64,000 bases of DNA. Source: Clavelina lepadiformis. Its lineage: Eukaryota; Chordata; Ascidiacea; Aplousobranchia; Clavelinidae. The position numbers and the translations under genes were made by a program. Below are positions 23,845-36,078 of the stretch, piece after piece. The stretch is from positions 22,630,001 through 22,694,000 of the forward strand of contig NC_135242.1 in assembly GCF_947623445.1 (NCBI RefSeq), read 5' to 3'. Under the pieces are notes generated by a model. That model made no database searches. It worked only from the letters and a program-made list of their open reading frames with translations, and was not told the DNA's origin. The first letter of the stretch is position 1, and every line of letters starts with the position of its first letter.

Positions 23845-25268
23845 ATGTCCATGTCTAATGCACCTGCACAACGTTTTTTAAGTCTGAGGGAATTGCTGGT
23901 TTACAAGATTTCACAGCTTGACCAGAAAGATAGGTAAATTTATAACTTACTGCACTGTCATGAAACTACATGTGATCTCATGTAGAACATGTTCAAATAT
24001 ATATATGTAACCCTCGTATATTAGCCAATTTCTTCTTAACACTTGTATGTATAACACTTGCTTTTACTTTTGCCTATAATTCTATAACATAGTTTGTATT
24101 GTTACTCAAATATTAACTTTGAACAAAAGCTTGTCGTGCTTCCCTAAAAAATTTCACAATTGTTAAGAAAATTTCAACTATATATATATATAGTTTTTTG
24201 TGATGATGATTTTTCATATCTTTGCAGACGATGGTTTGACAATTTAGTTCCACTAAATGCAGTCAATGTTGTTTCCGCGCTGGTCATAAATACTACTGCG
24301 AGAAAGTCACTGTTGTTGTACGAGAGCTTTCTATTTGGCTCTGCAGCCATCTCCATTTTCACCTGCGCCATGAGCAATGTTTTTCAGTTTGGGCTACTTC
24401 AGGTGCCCATGACTCAGGGTTTGTCATTCAACTCAACATATATTATGAATAGCGAATACAGTATTTTGGTGAATTGTGGGAAATAATTATCTTCATTACT
24501 TGAAAGTTTTCGTTGCCGGTATTCACTAGCCTTAGTTGGTCTGCTGTAAAATATGAAATTTCATAAACTAAATTTTGCTGAACTTCAAATTTTGACTTGG
24601 TTAATGTGACTTAATTAAATTCTCTAAGAAAATATGTCGCTTATGGAAGTAATGTCATAATCATACAAATTAATTTTGGACAACTAAAGTAATTTTAAAT
24701 GGATCCTTTCAACTTTAGCTTATTCAGCCATCACTATGTTTGAATAGATGAATTTTTTTTCATCTGCAAGGAAAAAATTTCAATTAACATTTGTTGGTTT
24801 TGATCTACTTTGCAGGCAAGTTAAGTTGTCCGTCTTGCGCTATCACTAGAGGATGTCTTGTTCAAGCTTTGGCTGGTTTTGTGACACCGACTTTATTTTC
24901 AATTGCGTTTAATGCAATTTCAGCAGAAAGGTATGTCAGTGTTTCCAGAGCGAAGTCCAATGCAAAAACTCTATAACAGTTTGCTGGTCATTTTTGAATA
25001 TAAACTTTTCTTGGCAAAAACTATTTGTTTCAGGTATAAATCGGCAGCGATACCTGATTTATCATCAAAAAATTTCAAATCGTTTTGGCGGGAGAAGCTG
25101 AGATATATGGGCCGGTATACCTGGGCAGTTCTTGCGATACAAGTGATGGTTGGAGGTTTTCTTGCTTATAGACAATATAAGGTGGTTGAAAATGTTAAAG
25201 GGACAATTACTCAAGAAGAATGTCAAGAATTAGTGAAAGAAGCCTTTAGTCAGTTACATTATTATTAG
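23845..25268 (+). CDS. TMEM126A: TMEM126-like mitochondrial membrane protein
   Basis: Four exons in phase: 23845-23933, 24228-24418, 24816-24930 and 25034-25268, about 209 residues. TMEM126 proteins sit in the mitochondrial inner membrane and, in vertebrates, help assemble respiratory complex I. Matching marks are the N-terminal ELLVYKISQL helix, LNAVNVVSALVIN, the CPSCAITRGCL segment (human CETCTITRSGL), SAERYKSAAIP and a last helix ending in FLAYRQYK. Several hydrophobic segments are visible. ATG 23845 was chosen over 23851 because it directly follows the acceptor-like tttaccacag; both are in frame. TMEM126A and B are not distinguishable. AATAAA lies near 25369. Confidence 0.9.
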
Positions 25269-25658
25269 TATTTTTGTTTGTGTTTTTCAAACCCATTAAA
25301 TATTTTTTTAAATTGAATGATGGAAGTGCTTTTTGTCTAATAAGACTATACGGAAGTGATTTTCTAAAATAAAAAGAAATTATGTTTGAAGTTACTTGCA
25401 AGGTCATCTAATGAAAACTTTACTTATGCCTGTTGGAATAAGACTTATTTTTGGCTTACTGGGGGTATTCTTCCCTGCAAAACTAACCACGGTCGTGTTG
25501 GAGAAGGTTCGTGTTTGAAATCACAAAAGTCCGTACCATGCGCTGAAAACTCGATTCAAATTGCCAAATTTATCCATTTTTTTCAACTTTTACATAGCTT
25601 TAAAGTCGACTGGTCAATTTACAAATGTAACTGTGTAAGATTTACCGAAATGACAAAG

Positions 25659-26493
25659 TTATGCAAACATAACGCAGGGAATGTTTACGTCTTTTAAGTC
25701 AAAGACGTTATCTTTATGCTCTGTGGTTGATCTGCTTAAAATCGTATTCTTTTTCTCGGACAATCGCCGCAGTGTTTCGTCTATATTCTGCTTTTCCTTC
25801 TCTGCCCTGTGAAGTGACATGTAAATTTATAACCAACTACGCTTAAACATCGTTTTTATTCATTTGCATGGCCTTAACGGAACATGTGTGGAAATTTAAT
25901 TTACAGTAATGTTACTTGCTAGCTTAAATTACCTACCAGGTTTTAATGCTGACAAGCAGCTTTTTGTCGATGGAAACCCTGACACAATTATCGGCAAAAC
26001 AGCTTTTTCCATCGTCCCCGACTCCAATAAGTTTTGGTATGAAAACCGGTTCCTGGGTTGACTGGTTGAAGTAAACTGTCCCATCTGATTTTTTATCCGC
26101 TTCATTTGAATCGAATCGCTGATTAATGTCCAGCTCATCCTTCAAGCTACCAGCTGAATTTGCCTGCGACATCACGCTGTCAAAAATCTGGTCCGAAACC
26201 GCGCGTCGTTGCCGACGCAGAACGCTGTTTGAACAATTAGTCGACGTTTGCGATGGTTTGGGACTTGGTTTTTCCTTTTTTGGAGAGTTGATTCTGGTTT
26301 GGGTGACGGAGGTCCTGCTGGATATCGGTTTGTATGTTAATGGCTTCATTGATCTTGTTCTAGGCGTTGATGAAAATGCACAGCGCGGCGGGCCAGGGTT
26401 TTTAGCTGGACTGACAACAGCTAGTTTTTGCTTTTTACTCCTTGGCGTTGGAATGCGCGATTTCTTTGCATCCTGGTCGGTAAGCGTTGACAT
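25659..26493 (-). CDS. Unknown Ser/Pro/Lys-rich protein with short coiled coil
   Basis: Two exons in phase: 26493-25937 and 25806-25659, giving 235 residues. I do not recognise the family. The first two thirds are disordered and basic, with several SP/TP sites and RIPTPRSKKQK near the start, like many cell-cycle or microtubule-linked proteins. After about residue 130 the sequence becomes more ordered (VYFNQST, VFIPKLIGVGDDGKSC). The second exon predicts a helical segment, AEKEKQNIDETLRRLSEKK, and ends in FDLKDVNIPC. It is convergent with TMEM126, with stops about 390 bases apart. The strand is backed by donor, acceptor and phase agreement, while the long plus-strand frame opposite has none of these. 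Confidence 0.65.
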
Positions 26494-26519
26494 ACTGCAA
26501 AATATTTTGTCGTAACCAT

Positions 26520-29500
26520 TTTATAAACATTTAGTTATAAATAAAATCATTTTTTAAATTAAATTCGAGCCGTTGTAACTTTGTAAGATGTGGTTAAAAT
26601 TAGTTATTATTTGAAGCCGATAAAAGTCACAGTAAAAGCAAAAATAGCTCTTCTGTCAATAGGAAACGTTTCCAAGTCTTATAAAACTTGAGTCTAAGCC
26701 TCGGCTTATGCGTTTGTAGATAAACTTCATTCAAAATACCTATCAAAGCCCTTTTGGCTGAATGCGGCAATTTACACAAACAGAAATGGACTACTTTTAT
26801 TTTTACCCAAATACAGAAACTTAATCAACAAAAATTGACTCCAGACAAGCCGTGTTATTTCAAATATTGACTCAAGTATAGGCTTGTTTTTATTTCTAGA
26901 AAAGGGCTTAGAAAGAATTCAATTCTACGAAAAAAGCAGTTCGATTCGAACACAAGCCGAGTCTTTAATTGAAGTCGTTACCACACCTCTAATTAATTAT
27001 TGATATTATTTTTACTCCAGTAACCCTTTACGATTTCGTCCAGTACCGTAACTAGTCCCTCAGACAAAACGTATAATTAAAGCTACAGAAACTATATTTA
27101 TTTTAATAAAATTCACACTTTTTTTACCTTATGATTCTGAAACTACTTGTACTTTTGCAACTTTCTTCTCAAATTCAATATTACATTTTTAACATAAAAG
27201 GGATTCATAGTCTGAAGTTATATCTTAACAATGGCTAATGGTTACGTCACATTGCTTTTATGTTGTTCACCACAAAACATTGCGTAAAATTTACGCAAAT
27301 GTAATCGTAAATTTATGCAAACGATGACTATTTACGTCGTAAATATCGTAAAAAACAGAAATTTTCACCAGTTGTGCCTTGTATTTGATGATTATAATGC
27401 CTGGTGGCAACCATAGTATATTTATTGCGTAAGCAGTGGTGTAGCAAAGCAAGAAAAACTACTGAAAAAGTAGCCTAAGCAATGCTGTAGGATATGTTGT
27501 GTAAAACGTAACACAGCGGTCCAGTTTTTCTTTACCTTGTCGCTTTAGCCTTAATCGTGATTACAGAATGCGGCAATTTACACCGATACCATCCGTCTCG
27601 TAAGTAGCACTAAATGAATGTGAGTAACTTTTTTACTATTAAGTAAATTCGCCGAACGTTTTAGTAAAATACTTAAATTGTAAATAAAATTTAGGTTGCA
27701 AACATTTTCTAAAGCGAAAATAGGCCTACCGCTAAAAATCTACAAAAGGTTTTCAGGCAGTCCGATTGAAATGAATATTTGTACTAAACAGGTGTGCAAT
27801 GCTGCCACAGCGCCGCTTCCACAACTGTGTGACCTTTGCTTGCAAACGTAAGCTGCGTTTAGCGTATGATGATAATTAATTAATGAATGCAAAAACAAGA
27901 TGTGACATGTACAGAAACAGTGTATAGAAACTGGCAGGCTTTATCAAGCCCCACAAATCTCAGGCACCTATATAACATTGCTCAGTGGCACTGCACTTGT
28001 GATGTCATAGCTTAAATTCATACCATCTGGACCCCAGAGATGAGCAGCCGCTACTTCATGAAAAGCGGCGCTTCCGCTGGTTGATAAAGAAATGGAGCAA
28101 CTTTGGCAACCGAAACTAAAAACTGGTAAAACCCTTTTGTTGCTACTACTGCTTTTGTCTGGCTGGGTTTGTACGTAGCCATACCGTCGCACTTGCATTT
28201 TAGTGACAGGCTAATGTTAATTAAGCAATGACTTTCGTAGTAGCTTAGTTTTTATATACACATATTGTTATATAAAGAGTTTGGCGGTAGGGAATCATAT
28301 AATTAAAGTTGTTTCAGTGTATGGGCTACTAGGCTGCTGTATATGTACAGCTTTTGCAATTCCTTTTTTTTCTTCGGTCGAGTCAATAAATCGAAATCGG
28401 CCTATATTTCTGAATTCAAAATCATTTTTGATCTAAAAACATTTGTTTCCTGTCTTACTGGAATATCTAATTCATCCATGTGCAAATATTGCCTACAATG
28501 CCTAAATGCAAGGAGTAAAGTCCTACTTATAGTACTATTAATTATTTGCAACAAGTTGATAAACTAGGTACAATTTTGTTACAATCGACGAATTGGCATT
28601 TGGCTTCAAACCCTTGCATGCAAGGATCTTAAGATGCATAGCAGGCGCATTCAGGAATGTGTGCTTTCGGCGTTAATCACCTGTGCCTCGCGTCGCACTG
28701 ATGATCAAAGAGAATCTTTTAGCCTACTGCACAGGCAATAGCAGTAGACCGTTGGTATTTGGAAGGTACCGGCATAACCTAACATTGGTGTAAGTTACCG
28801 GTTGTGGTCATTTGTTGTCTAAATTGTATTCTGATTAAACGATGCGCGTTCTATTGAATAACTAAGTTGCTTGTTTGCCTTATTGGTCTCGAAAGTAATT
28901 TGTTAACCACCAAATATGGTAGCAAGTCCTTTTCTTGTAAGGCTTTTTCTTTGTAAGCATGCAGGTAATCTTTTATTTGTTCAGCCGTTGCTTTATTTCA
29001 AACGTGTTCATGGGATAGACACCCTCCTATTTTATGTCAGATTTATGATTTTTATGTCAGGTTTTGCAGATGTCTAAGACAAATGACCCAGTTACAAACG
29101 ACGCGATCATCACTTTGACTAAAGCGTTTTAGAATTTGCATTATAGCGCAAGTATAGTATAAAAGTTTCTGTTCTCGCTTTGTTTCATTTTGACGTCCTA
29201 CAGCCTAATTGTTCCAATATTCACTGACAAATCAATATTGTCAAAAGAAAAGATCTTTTTCCAGTATATTTCTCCAAATTTGATAAAAACTCATTGGTAT
29301 TTCTTTCAAGTTTTATTCTCTTTTAAACAGAATTATCATATTGTTTTAGTTTTTATCTATTCAGTTGTTTTGAAAAGATTTTTGTTGTCATAGTTATTAC
29401 AGCTTGTATTGAAAACCTGTCCGTTAGGTGATTTTGACAAAGAAAGAATCCTTTCTTCATGGGGACTTCCCCTGACTAAAGTGTTTTAAAAGGGGAAATT

Positions 29501-30349
29501 TCATTTTTTTGTTTTTTTTCTGCGAAATCCCTTGGGAATTGTATGTTATGTACTGTAGGTGCTAACGATGGAATTAGACCCGTGACTGAGCACAGGGACT
29601 TGTCTGTTTTGGCCATATGTTGAAACATGGGAATTTGTACATACTCATGTAAATTTTAACATTTTCGGCTTTACAAGTGTAGCCAAAAGTCTTAGTAGGC
29701 TTTGTAGCCTATTGGTTGGCATAAGCTGTTGTGTTTTTGTTAGTAAGTTAACAGTGCTTACAGGTTAAAGAATAAGAGACTCTGGAAATGTTAAAGCATA
29801 ACATTGTTTAGCGTTTGTAGCAATATTGGTTTAATAACATAGTGGTAAAAACAATCATGACGTTTTTCCGGGTCTCTTATGCTTTTGCAGTCCGATATGA
29901 AGGCCTAAATGAAAAGAGGTTATTAGGCAATACCGAAGAAATTTTTACATAATAATTCCTCAACAATCAATCATGATATGAGAGTTCAAAACGAAAAGAG
30001 ATCCGTTTCGTCAAGAATTTAGAGGAAAAGAAAAAGAAATTTATTCGAAAGCAAAAGTTTGCGCTAATCATGCATGTCTTTTGAAGAAAGCATTTATACA
30101 ACTAGCATATGTTGGATATGAGATTGGAGATTCAGTTAAATGACAAAACTGAAGTGTGTTTGGCGAGAAGACGAATCTTTCAGCTTTGTAGGCCTATATG
30201 CTGTTGTAGATACACTAGCAAACCGGACTTTTACAGTTGATTAACTTAAAATTTAACTATTTGAAAAATATATTTGCCAGATGTTTTTAAGTTTTATTTT
30301 TCTGTATGTCTGCATAGTCTGTTGAGTTATTATTTTATTTTGAATCATC
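26520..30349. other. Gene-poor AT-rich stretch
   Basis: Nearly 4 kb without a convincing gene. Open frames here are short and of low complexity. I saw no transposon ends or RNA genes. The 3' part should contain the promoter of the Kelch gene. Confidence 0.45.
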
Positions 30350-33300
30350 ATGGAATCACCGCTCAGTCAATCATCAAATGAAGAAAATTATGAAAAAGTT
30401 TTCGAAAGTTGTCATTCTTCTGCAGTATTAAAAAATTTAAACAGGTTTCTTGCTTATAGAGATTCTGTATTCTGGGCTGTCAATTACTCTCAATTTGTTG
30501 AGTATAACTTAATTATATTAAAAACTGAAAAAGCGTAAAGGTTTAATCAAGGAAAGGTTTTATACTAATAGATTGCAACATTAGTAATCTGCTTTCAGAG
30601 ACAGAAACAACCTTAAGGAGTTCTGTGATGTCACAATATGTATCGACTCACATGAGTGGCCAGTTCACAGATGTGTTATCGCCGTGGTGTCTCACTTTTT
30701 TAGGAAAATGTTAACTACAGAGGTGCTTTTGTTCAATATTAGGATAAATATCACAGAGACAAATATAAAAATAGGTGTGAAATAAAATGTGTTGGTATGT
30801 CAGTGTGTTTGTTTTCTTTATATTTACCTTTTGAATTTTTAGATGAAAGAGAAGCAACAAGGCAAAATAAACATACAAACCATTGAGATTCAGACAATGG
30901 ATTCCATTATAGACTTTATCTACACTTGCAAAATAACTGTGACCATGAGCAACGTGTTACAGCTTCTGTATGCTGCCGAGTTCATGCAAGTTCCCTGTGA
31001 GTGGAGAAAACTTATTCAAAGCAGATATCACAGTAGTTGAAAAATTGATATTACTGCATCTTTTTCTTTGTTCTGGATTACCAGATCTTTTAAAACTGTC
31101 ATAAAAAGTGTTTAACTTTAAGTCATGATTGCGTATTTCATTTGCATTTTGTTAATTTCAGTCATAAAGAAATATTGCGAATCATTCCTCAAAGACAACC
31201 TAAGCCCAGCAAACAGCTTAAGCATCATGGTCTACTCCGAGCGTTATGACATGAAGGAACTGGCCCAAGCTGCCAGACTTGTTATTACTGAAAACTTTGA
31301 TGTGGTTGTGGCTGAAGAAGAATTTAAAGAACTTTCGTTGGAAGATGTGATCAAACTTTTAAAAACAAGCAATAAAAAGGTGGTCACTTATTTTGCTAGG
31401 GTCTGGTTAATTGTAATTTTTTAAATTTTGTGTTTTTTCCATTCCTTGTTGGTTTATAAGTGTTATTTTTTCTAACGTACCTATATTTTATTTACTGTGA
31501 AGTCATAATTTCAGTAATATAATTTCCGAAAGGTTTTTTTTGTTGAGAATGTTGAAAAAGCAGTTTTTATGTTTCAGTGTGCCTCTGAGGATGTCATCTG
31601 TGCTGCAGTCTTGGATTGGGTAAAACACGATCTTTTGACACGGGAAAAACATTTGGATCAGTTATTTGCGCTTGTTAAAATTGAAAAATTATCAAGATGT
31701 TACATAAAAAGTCTTCTCGCAAATGAGGTGAAAATAACACTGCCAAAATGTAGTTATCCTTTTTCGTATGTACAACTTACTATGCGGTAGTTTTGTGCAT
31801 TTGGTCATTGTTACTTTGTTGTTCTTAAATTGAAAGCATTCTTTGTTTGATGCAGGAGTTGACGAAAAAGAACCACAAATTTGTTGTTACCTTTTGTGAC
31901 TCCTTTCTCCTACGAAGCAAAAAGCGTTCAGTGAAAAGGCTAAAGCAAGGTGTGGTTTTTCTCTTTTTCTTGACAAGGAAGCTTGAAATATGTGTTTTTT
32001 TTGACTTGCATGTTATAGGAGCTGTAAAAAGCTCATTTGTACTCTGCTCCCATAGGAAATTCATAACTTGTAACAACGTTTTGATATGCGCATATGTAAC
32101 CATGTCATATTATTATATTATTTACTAACAATTTGAATGAAATCTTAATCTCTGTTATTTTAAACTTTTCATGACTAAAAATCTCCAATTGTCCATGTTC
32201 AGATCGCAAGGGTGGAATTCTTATTTTTGGCGGCGACAAATGTGAACGAAAAGTAATAAAATATGAAATCGAACGTAAAAAGTGGACCGAAATTACGGTA
32301 TAATGATTATTGTGCTTTCAAGAATTAATTTCCTTTTTAATGTTTCCTTCAATTATATGCTTCACTGTTAAAAACAGCTTGTTGCTCTAAAATGTCATTC
32401 GCAATTGCTGATAGTTTCATTTTTAGGATATGAATTGTGATCATTTTGCCGCCTCTGCCGTAAGGTACGACGATGAAGTTTGCGTCATTGGCGGTAAAGA
32501 AAGCGAATCCGTAGAAATTCTATCCTTGAAAGGTGAAAATCGCTGGGTTGAAGTGGCCGATTTAAATATGCGGCGCGAGGCCGCGGCATCTGCCTTGTGT
32601 CAAGGTTGGTTGCACTTTGCCAGTTTAGACCGACTCAGTTTACCAGTTTAACCTACTAAGACATAGTTAGCGTATTTTTCCAATTTTCCAAGTATCTTCC
32701 CACTCCCCTTATCGTTCATATCTAAATAGCTGTAAAACATACCGCGTTATTACAGTACAAGCTCTGATATATGTGTGTTTTGGTTTGCTCGGTGGTAATA
32801 TCAGAATGCTTATATCGTTAAAGACTACAGCAAAGTGAAGTTGCAAGGAATTCACGGATGAGCTCTAAAAGACTAGGGTTTCGCTCTTTAAAATCGAATG
32901 CAGTGAACGTTCTTCTAGCAAAATCTTTTCGCTTGTCACCATCTTTTTCCTCGTCAGGTTGCGTTTACGTGGTCGGTGGAAAGACGCCAACTGAATGGTC
33001 TTCCGCTTCTGGACAATGTTACGACTTTGAAAACAACAAATGGTCCAACTTGACCAACATGCTCTGGCCTCGATATGGTCACGCTTTAGTTTGCCTTCAG
33101 GGTAAGTCCCTGAATACTTCTTTCCCTTAGTATGAGTCTTAGTATGAGCATTAATGCGACCAGGGACATTATTTGCACTTAAGTAGCACCGTCACCTTTA
33201 GGCTAAAACTTGGCGCCGAGGAGGCAAAATAGAAAATGATTCTACTGCCTACATTAAAAAGCACTTTACATTCTTTAGGCCGGTTAGAATGTTTGTCATA

Positions 33301-34164
33301 TTTGTTGTGCTGTGTGTTACCTGTATTATTATTCGCATTGCTTGGTATTTCTTCACTGTATAAGCACATGCAATTCATGTCAGTTAAGACTTACTTATAT
33401 AGGCCTTCTCTATGCCATCGGTGGTTGTAATTCAGACGACCAATCGGCGGAGTCCTACGATCCAAAATCCGGTCGATGGTCCTCGTTGTCCCCGATGAAC
33501 ACGCCCAGATACGGCCTCGCAGCTGTCGTTCTTAATTATGAAATCTATGCAATAGGTAATTTGATATTGAATATACGTCAATGCAACTATTAGCCCTTGC
33601 TCTTGTAGCTGGTAAAAATAATATCGGCCCATATGCAGGCATATTGTTGCGTTTGATTGAAAAAGCACAGTAACTGTCTGTTGTTTTTTATTGGTGTTTG
33701 CACTTCTAACTTTCTTATATAATTTTTGTTGCTTAGTAAGATAAGGAACAATTAAATTTATTTTCGCCGACTTTTCGACCTCGACAGGCGGCAGAACTCG
33801 CACGAAAGACGCGTCAAATCTGTCTTCGGTCGAAAAATACAACCCATACACCGACATTTGGTCCGAAGTAGCTTCGATGAACCAACCGAGAAGATTTCAT
33901 TCCGCTTGCGTGGTTGGTTCAAAGATTTACGTCAGCGGAGGGTGAGCAGCCCTGCACACGTCACATTTCGTATTGTGACGCACTGAGCTCTGGTTTCTAG
34001 AAACTTTTGTATTCGCCCAGGCGTGCGAATTTTGGATTAAAATAATTTCATATAATTCCAGAAATTCAAAGACACTCGAAGTCTATGATCCTCTACGAGA
34101 TGAATGGACGATAGAAAATGAACTGGATGAGCTCAGGGATTTTTCCTGCGCTGTTGCTATTTAA
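30350..34164 (+). CDS. Kelch-like protein (BTB-BACK-Kelch), probable Cullin-3 adaptor
   Basis: Twelve exons in phase: 30350-30444, 30599-30722, 30843-30996, 31162-31379, 31578-31727, 31856-31949, 32203-32297, 32427-32604, 32958-33101, 33403-33555, 33788-33941 and 34062-34164, about 553 residues. Exons 1-3 encode a BTB domain (FCDVTICI, VHRCVIAVVSHFFRKML, FIYTCKITV). Exons 4-6 encode BACK (KYCESFLKDNLSPANSL, EDVICAAVLDWVKHD). Exons 7-12 give six kelch units with GG cores: ILIFGG, VCVIGG, VYVVGG, LYAIGG, IYAIGG and IYVSGG. Proteins of this layout bring substrates to Cullin-3 ubiquitin ligases. Length is typical. Which vertebrate KLHL is closest cannot be said by eye. Confidence 0.93.
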
Positions 34165-34626
34165 TACTTCCTGCCCTTAGCGAAAAATTTTATTCTTCAA
34201 CTTCTAACTTTTTAGCTCAATTGCCAGCTCGTGTGATTGCGTCGTACTGTGGATGTTGTTTTGACCCATGTTGGGATTTCATTCGTTGCTGACTGTGGTC
34301 CTGATATCTTCTGCAAGTGTAAAGCTCAATTGCACACGTTTATGATTTTTATTCTTGCAATGATGCGCGCAATTATCAGTGTGATAATGCGCGTTACTGT
34401 TACGATTCGTAAACTTCTTCCAAAACAAGCGATTTATGCCAAGGAATTACGGTTTTATTCATAGCACTGAAAGCAGAAACAATTACGGTGATTAAGGTGA
34501 TTCACCTCGTAAGACAGCGGGTTTTATTGCTGCGTCAAATTTAAAGTTTCAATTCTTTTCGTCAAAGGACGGTTCTTAGGAATGTTGTGTGTACAGTACA
34601 TGGCGGCCAACTGTCAGTACGTTTAA

Positions 34627-35938
34627 CACTAGAAGGACGGCAATTTTCGTATACCTAGAAGGACGGGGTGCGTCAATTGACGCAAAAGGTGAAAACGGCG
34701 CAAATCTAACGTTTTTTGTTGAGAAAACTGTGCTGTTGCTCCGAAAAAACTACTTAAATCGCATGTCCGCTATGTTCATTTTAATTAACAAAAGCAATCG
34801 CATTGAAAATACAAGCCGTCGTGCCTAAACACTTCTGTTTCACGTAACTCCTTTTTCTTCTTGCACTCTTCCGGGACTTCTCTCCTGTTCTGGCGCATTG
34901 TCCCTACGAGGCTGCACTTCTTTTCCGCAAGTCGCAACGCCTGGTCAATTGAGGTGAAAAAATTATCGCAAGTGACGTTGTAACCTCCTTCAAAAAGCGG
35001 AGCCATGAGTTTCAGTACAACGTCGGTGGGCACACTCCCTTGGGGGCACCTTGCGTCATCTTTTCCAACGCAAGGAAAACCGTTGAATAAATATTTGTTT
35101 TCGACGTCAACTGCCAGTCAGAACTTTAGACCAAACTTGTCTGGTTTATTGGCCATATATTGGATGAACTTGCAGCGTGCCTTACACGGCAATAGTTGCT
35201 CATCCACAGTTATCTTCCACTGTGAAATGAGTGCTTTTTGGCAGATTGATATAAAACTGTTCCAAAGTTGTGAAGCGAGTGCAAATTTATCATGCAATAG
35301 ATTCCTACGCCTTTCCGTCTTCAGATCGAAGCGAAGGAATCGTATGAGCTCCAGAAACCTGTCTCTTGCCATGGTTTGGGAAAACATCGGACATCCCCAC
35401 GAATTCCCCCACAAACTCTTCACAGGGAAATTGCGCCCTCCTGTCACGCCACGAGCAACCACCGACCCGACGAATTTATCTAATTTATCCAACTAAGAAA
35501 CTCTTACTACACTTACGCTTCGATAAACGTTAAAAATTCCGATATTAGGCTGCGCTTGTGACGAAACTACTCTGTTTTGCGGAAAAGTCGACTTGCATAG
35601 TTTGTCAACACGTTTGTTACACCCCTGTGCTGGCAGCTGTGACCTAATTCGATAAACCATGTAATTATTAGCAGAAAGAAAACAATGCTCTCTATCGCGA
35701 GAACTGGTTTTTGTAGTGTGAAATAACAATGCGTCAATTGACGCACCCCGTCCTTCTAGGTAGTGACCACGTTAATTATCTCTACCGGTAAAATAAAAAC
35801 TTCATATTCATGGGTTAGTTACCTAACACTAATGTAGGAAAAGTCAGGAAATATCACGGTTGTGCGATGCACCACTTAAAAGTTATAGATGAACTTAGGT
35901 TGAAAATGCGTCAATTGACGCGCCCCGTCCTTCTAGTG
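34627..35938 (-). mobile_element. piggyBac-type DNA transposon, shortened and inactive
   Basis: A 1,312-bp element flanked by TTAA on both sides (34623-34626 and 35939-35942), the hallmark of piggyBac insertion. The ends are inverted: CACTAGAAGGACGG and CCGTCCTTCTAGTG. A second inner copy of the CTAGAAGGACGGGG motif lies at about 34655-34668, and an inverted copy at about 35745-35759. A 16-bp palindrome, TGCGTCAATTGACGCA, sits beside three of these four copies. It encodes the middle of a piggyBac transposase on the minus strand. It lies about 460 bases after the Kelch gene. Confidence 0.92.
34785..35492 (-). pseudogene. piggyBac transposase remnant
   Basis: Minus-strand frame matching the piggyBac DDD transposase: FSQTMARDRFLELIRFLRF, then VDEQLLP with the first catalytic Asp and YMANKPDKFGLKF. 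An in-frame TGA follows at 35118-35120 where a Trp codon is expected. The same frame continues with PTDVVLKLMAPL and CDNFFTS, which holds the second Asp. The third Asp region and the Cys-rich zinc tail are absent, because the element ends about 160 bases after the frame closes. The N-terminal part is also not recognised. It cannot make a working enzyme. Confidence 0.88.
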
Positions 35939-36078
35939 TTAAGAAATAAAAACTTCGTTTCAAAAGACAAGGTTTTATTTCAAACGTAATGCACCGTGGC
36001 ACTATCAAGGTTCCCAGCTTGCAGGTTGCAACCTAAATTGTACTTGCGCTTGCCCGAGGGAAAACCACACTTAGTAGA

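Noticed and set aside
26126-26515. Plus-strand frame of 129 codons
   Set aside because: It is the shadow of the minus-strand unknown gene, which has donor, acceptor and phase support.
27968-28198. Minus-strand frame of 76 codons, Ser-rich
   Set aside because: No neighbouring exon, no recognised motif, likely chance.
35493-35729. Minus-strand frame near the right end of the piggyBac element
   Set aside because: It does not resemble the transposase start and is probably non-coding end sequence.
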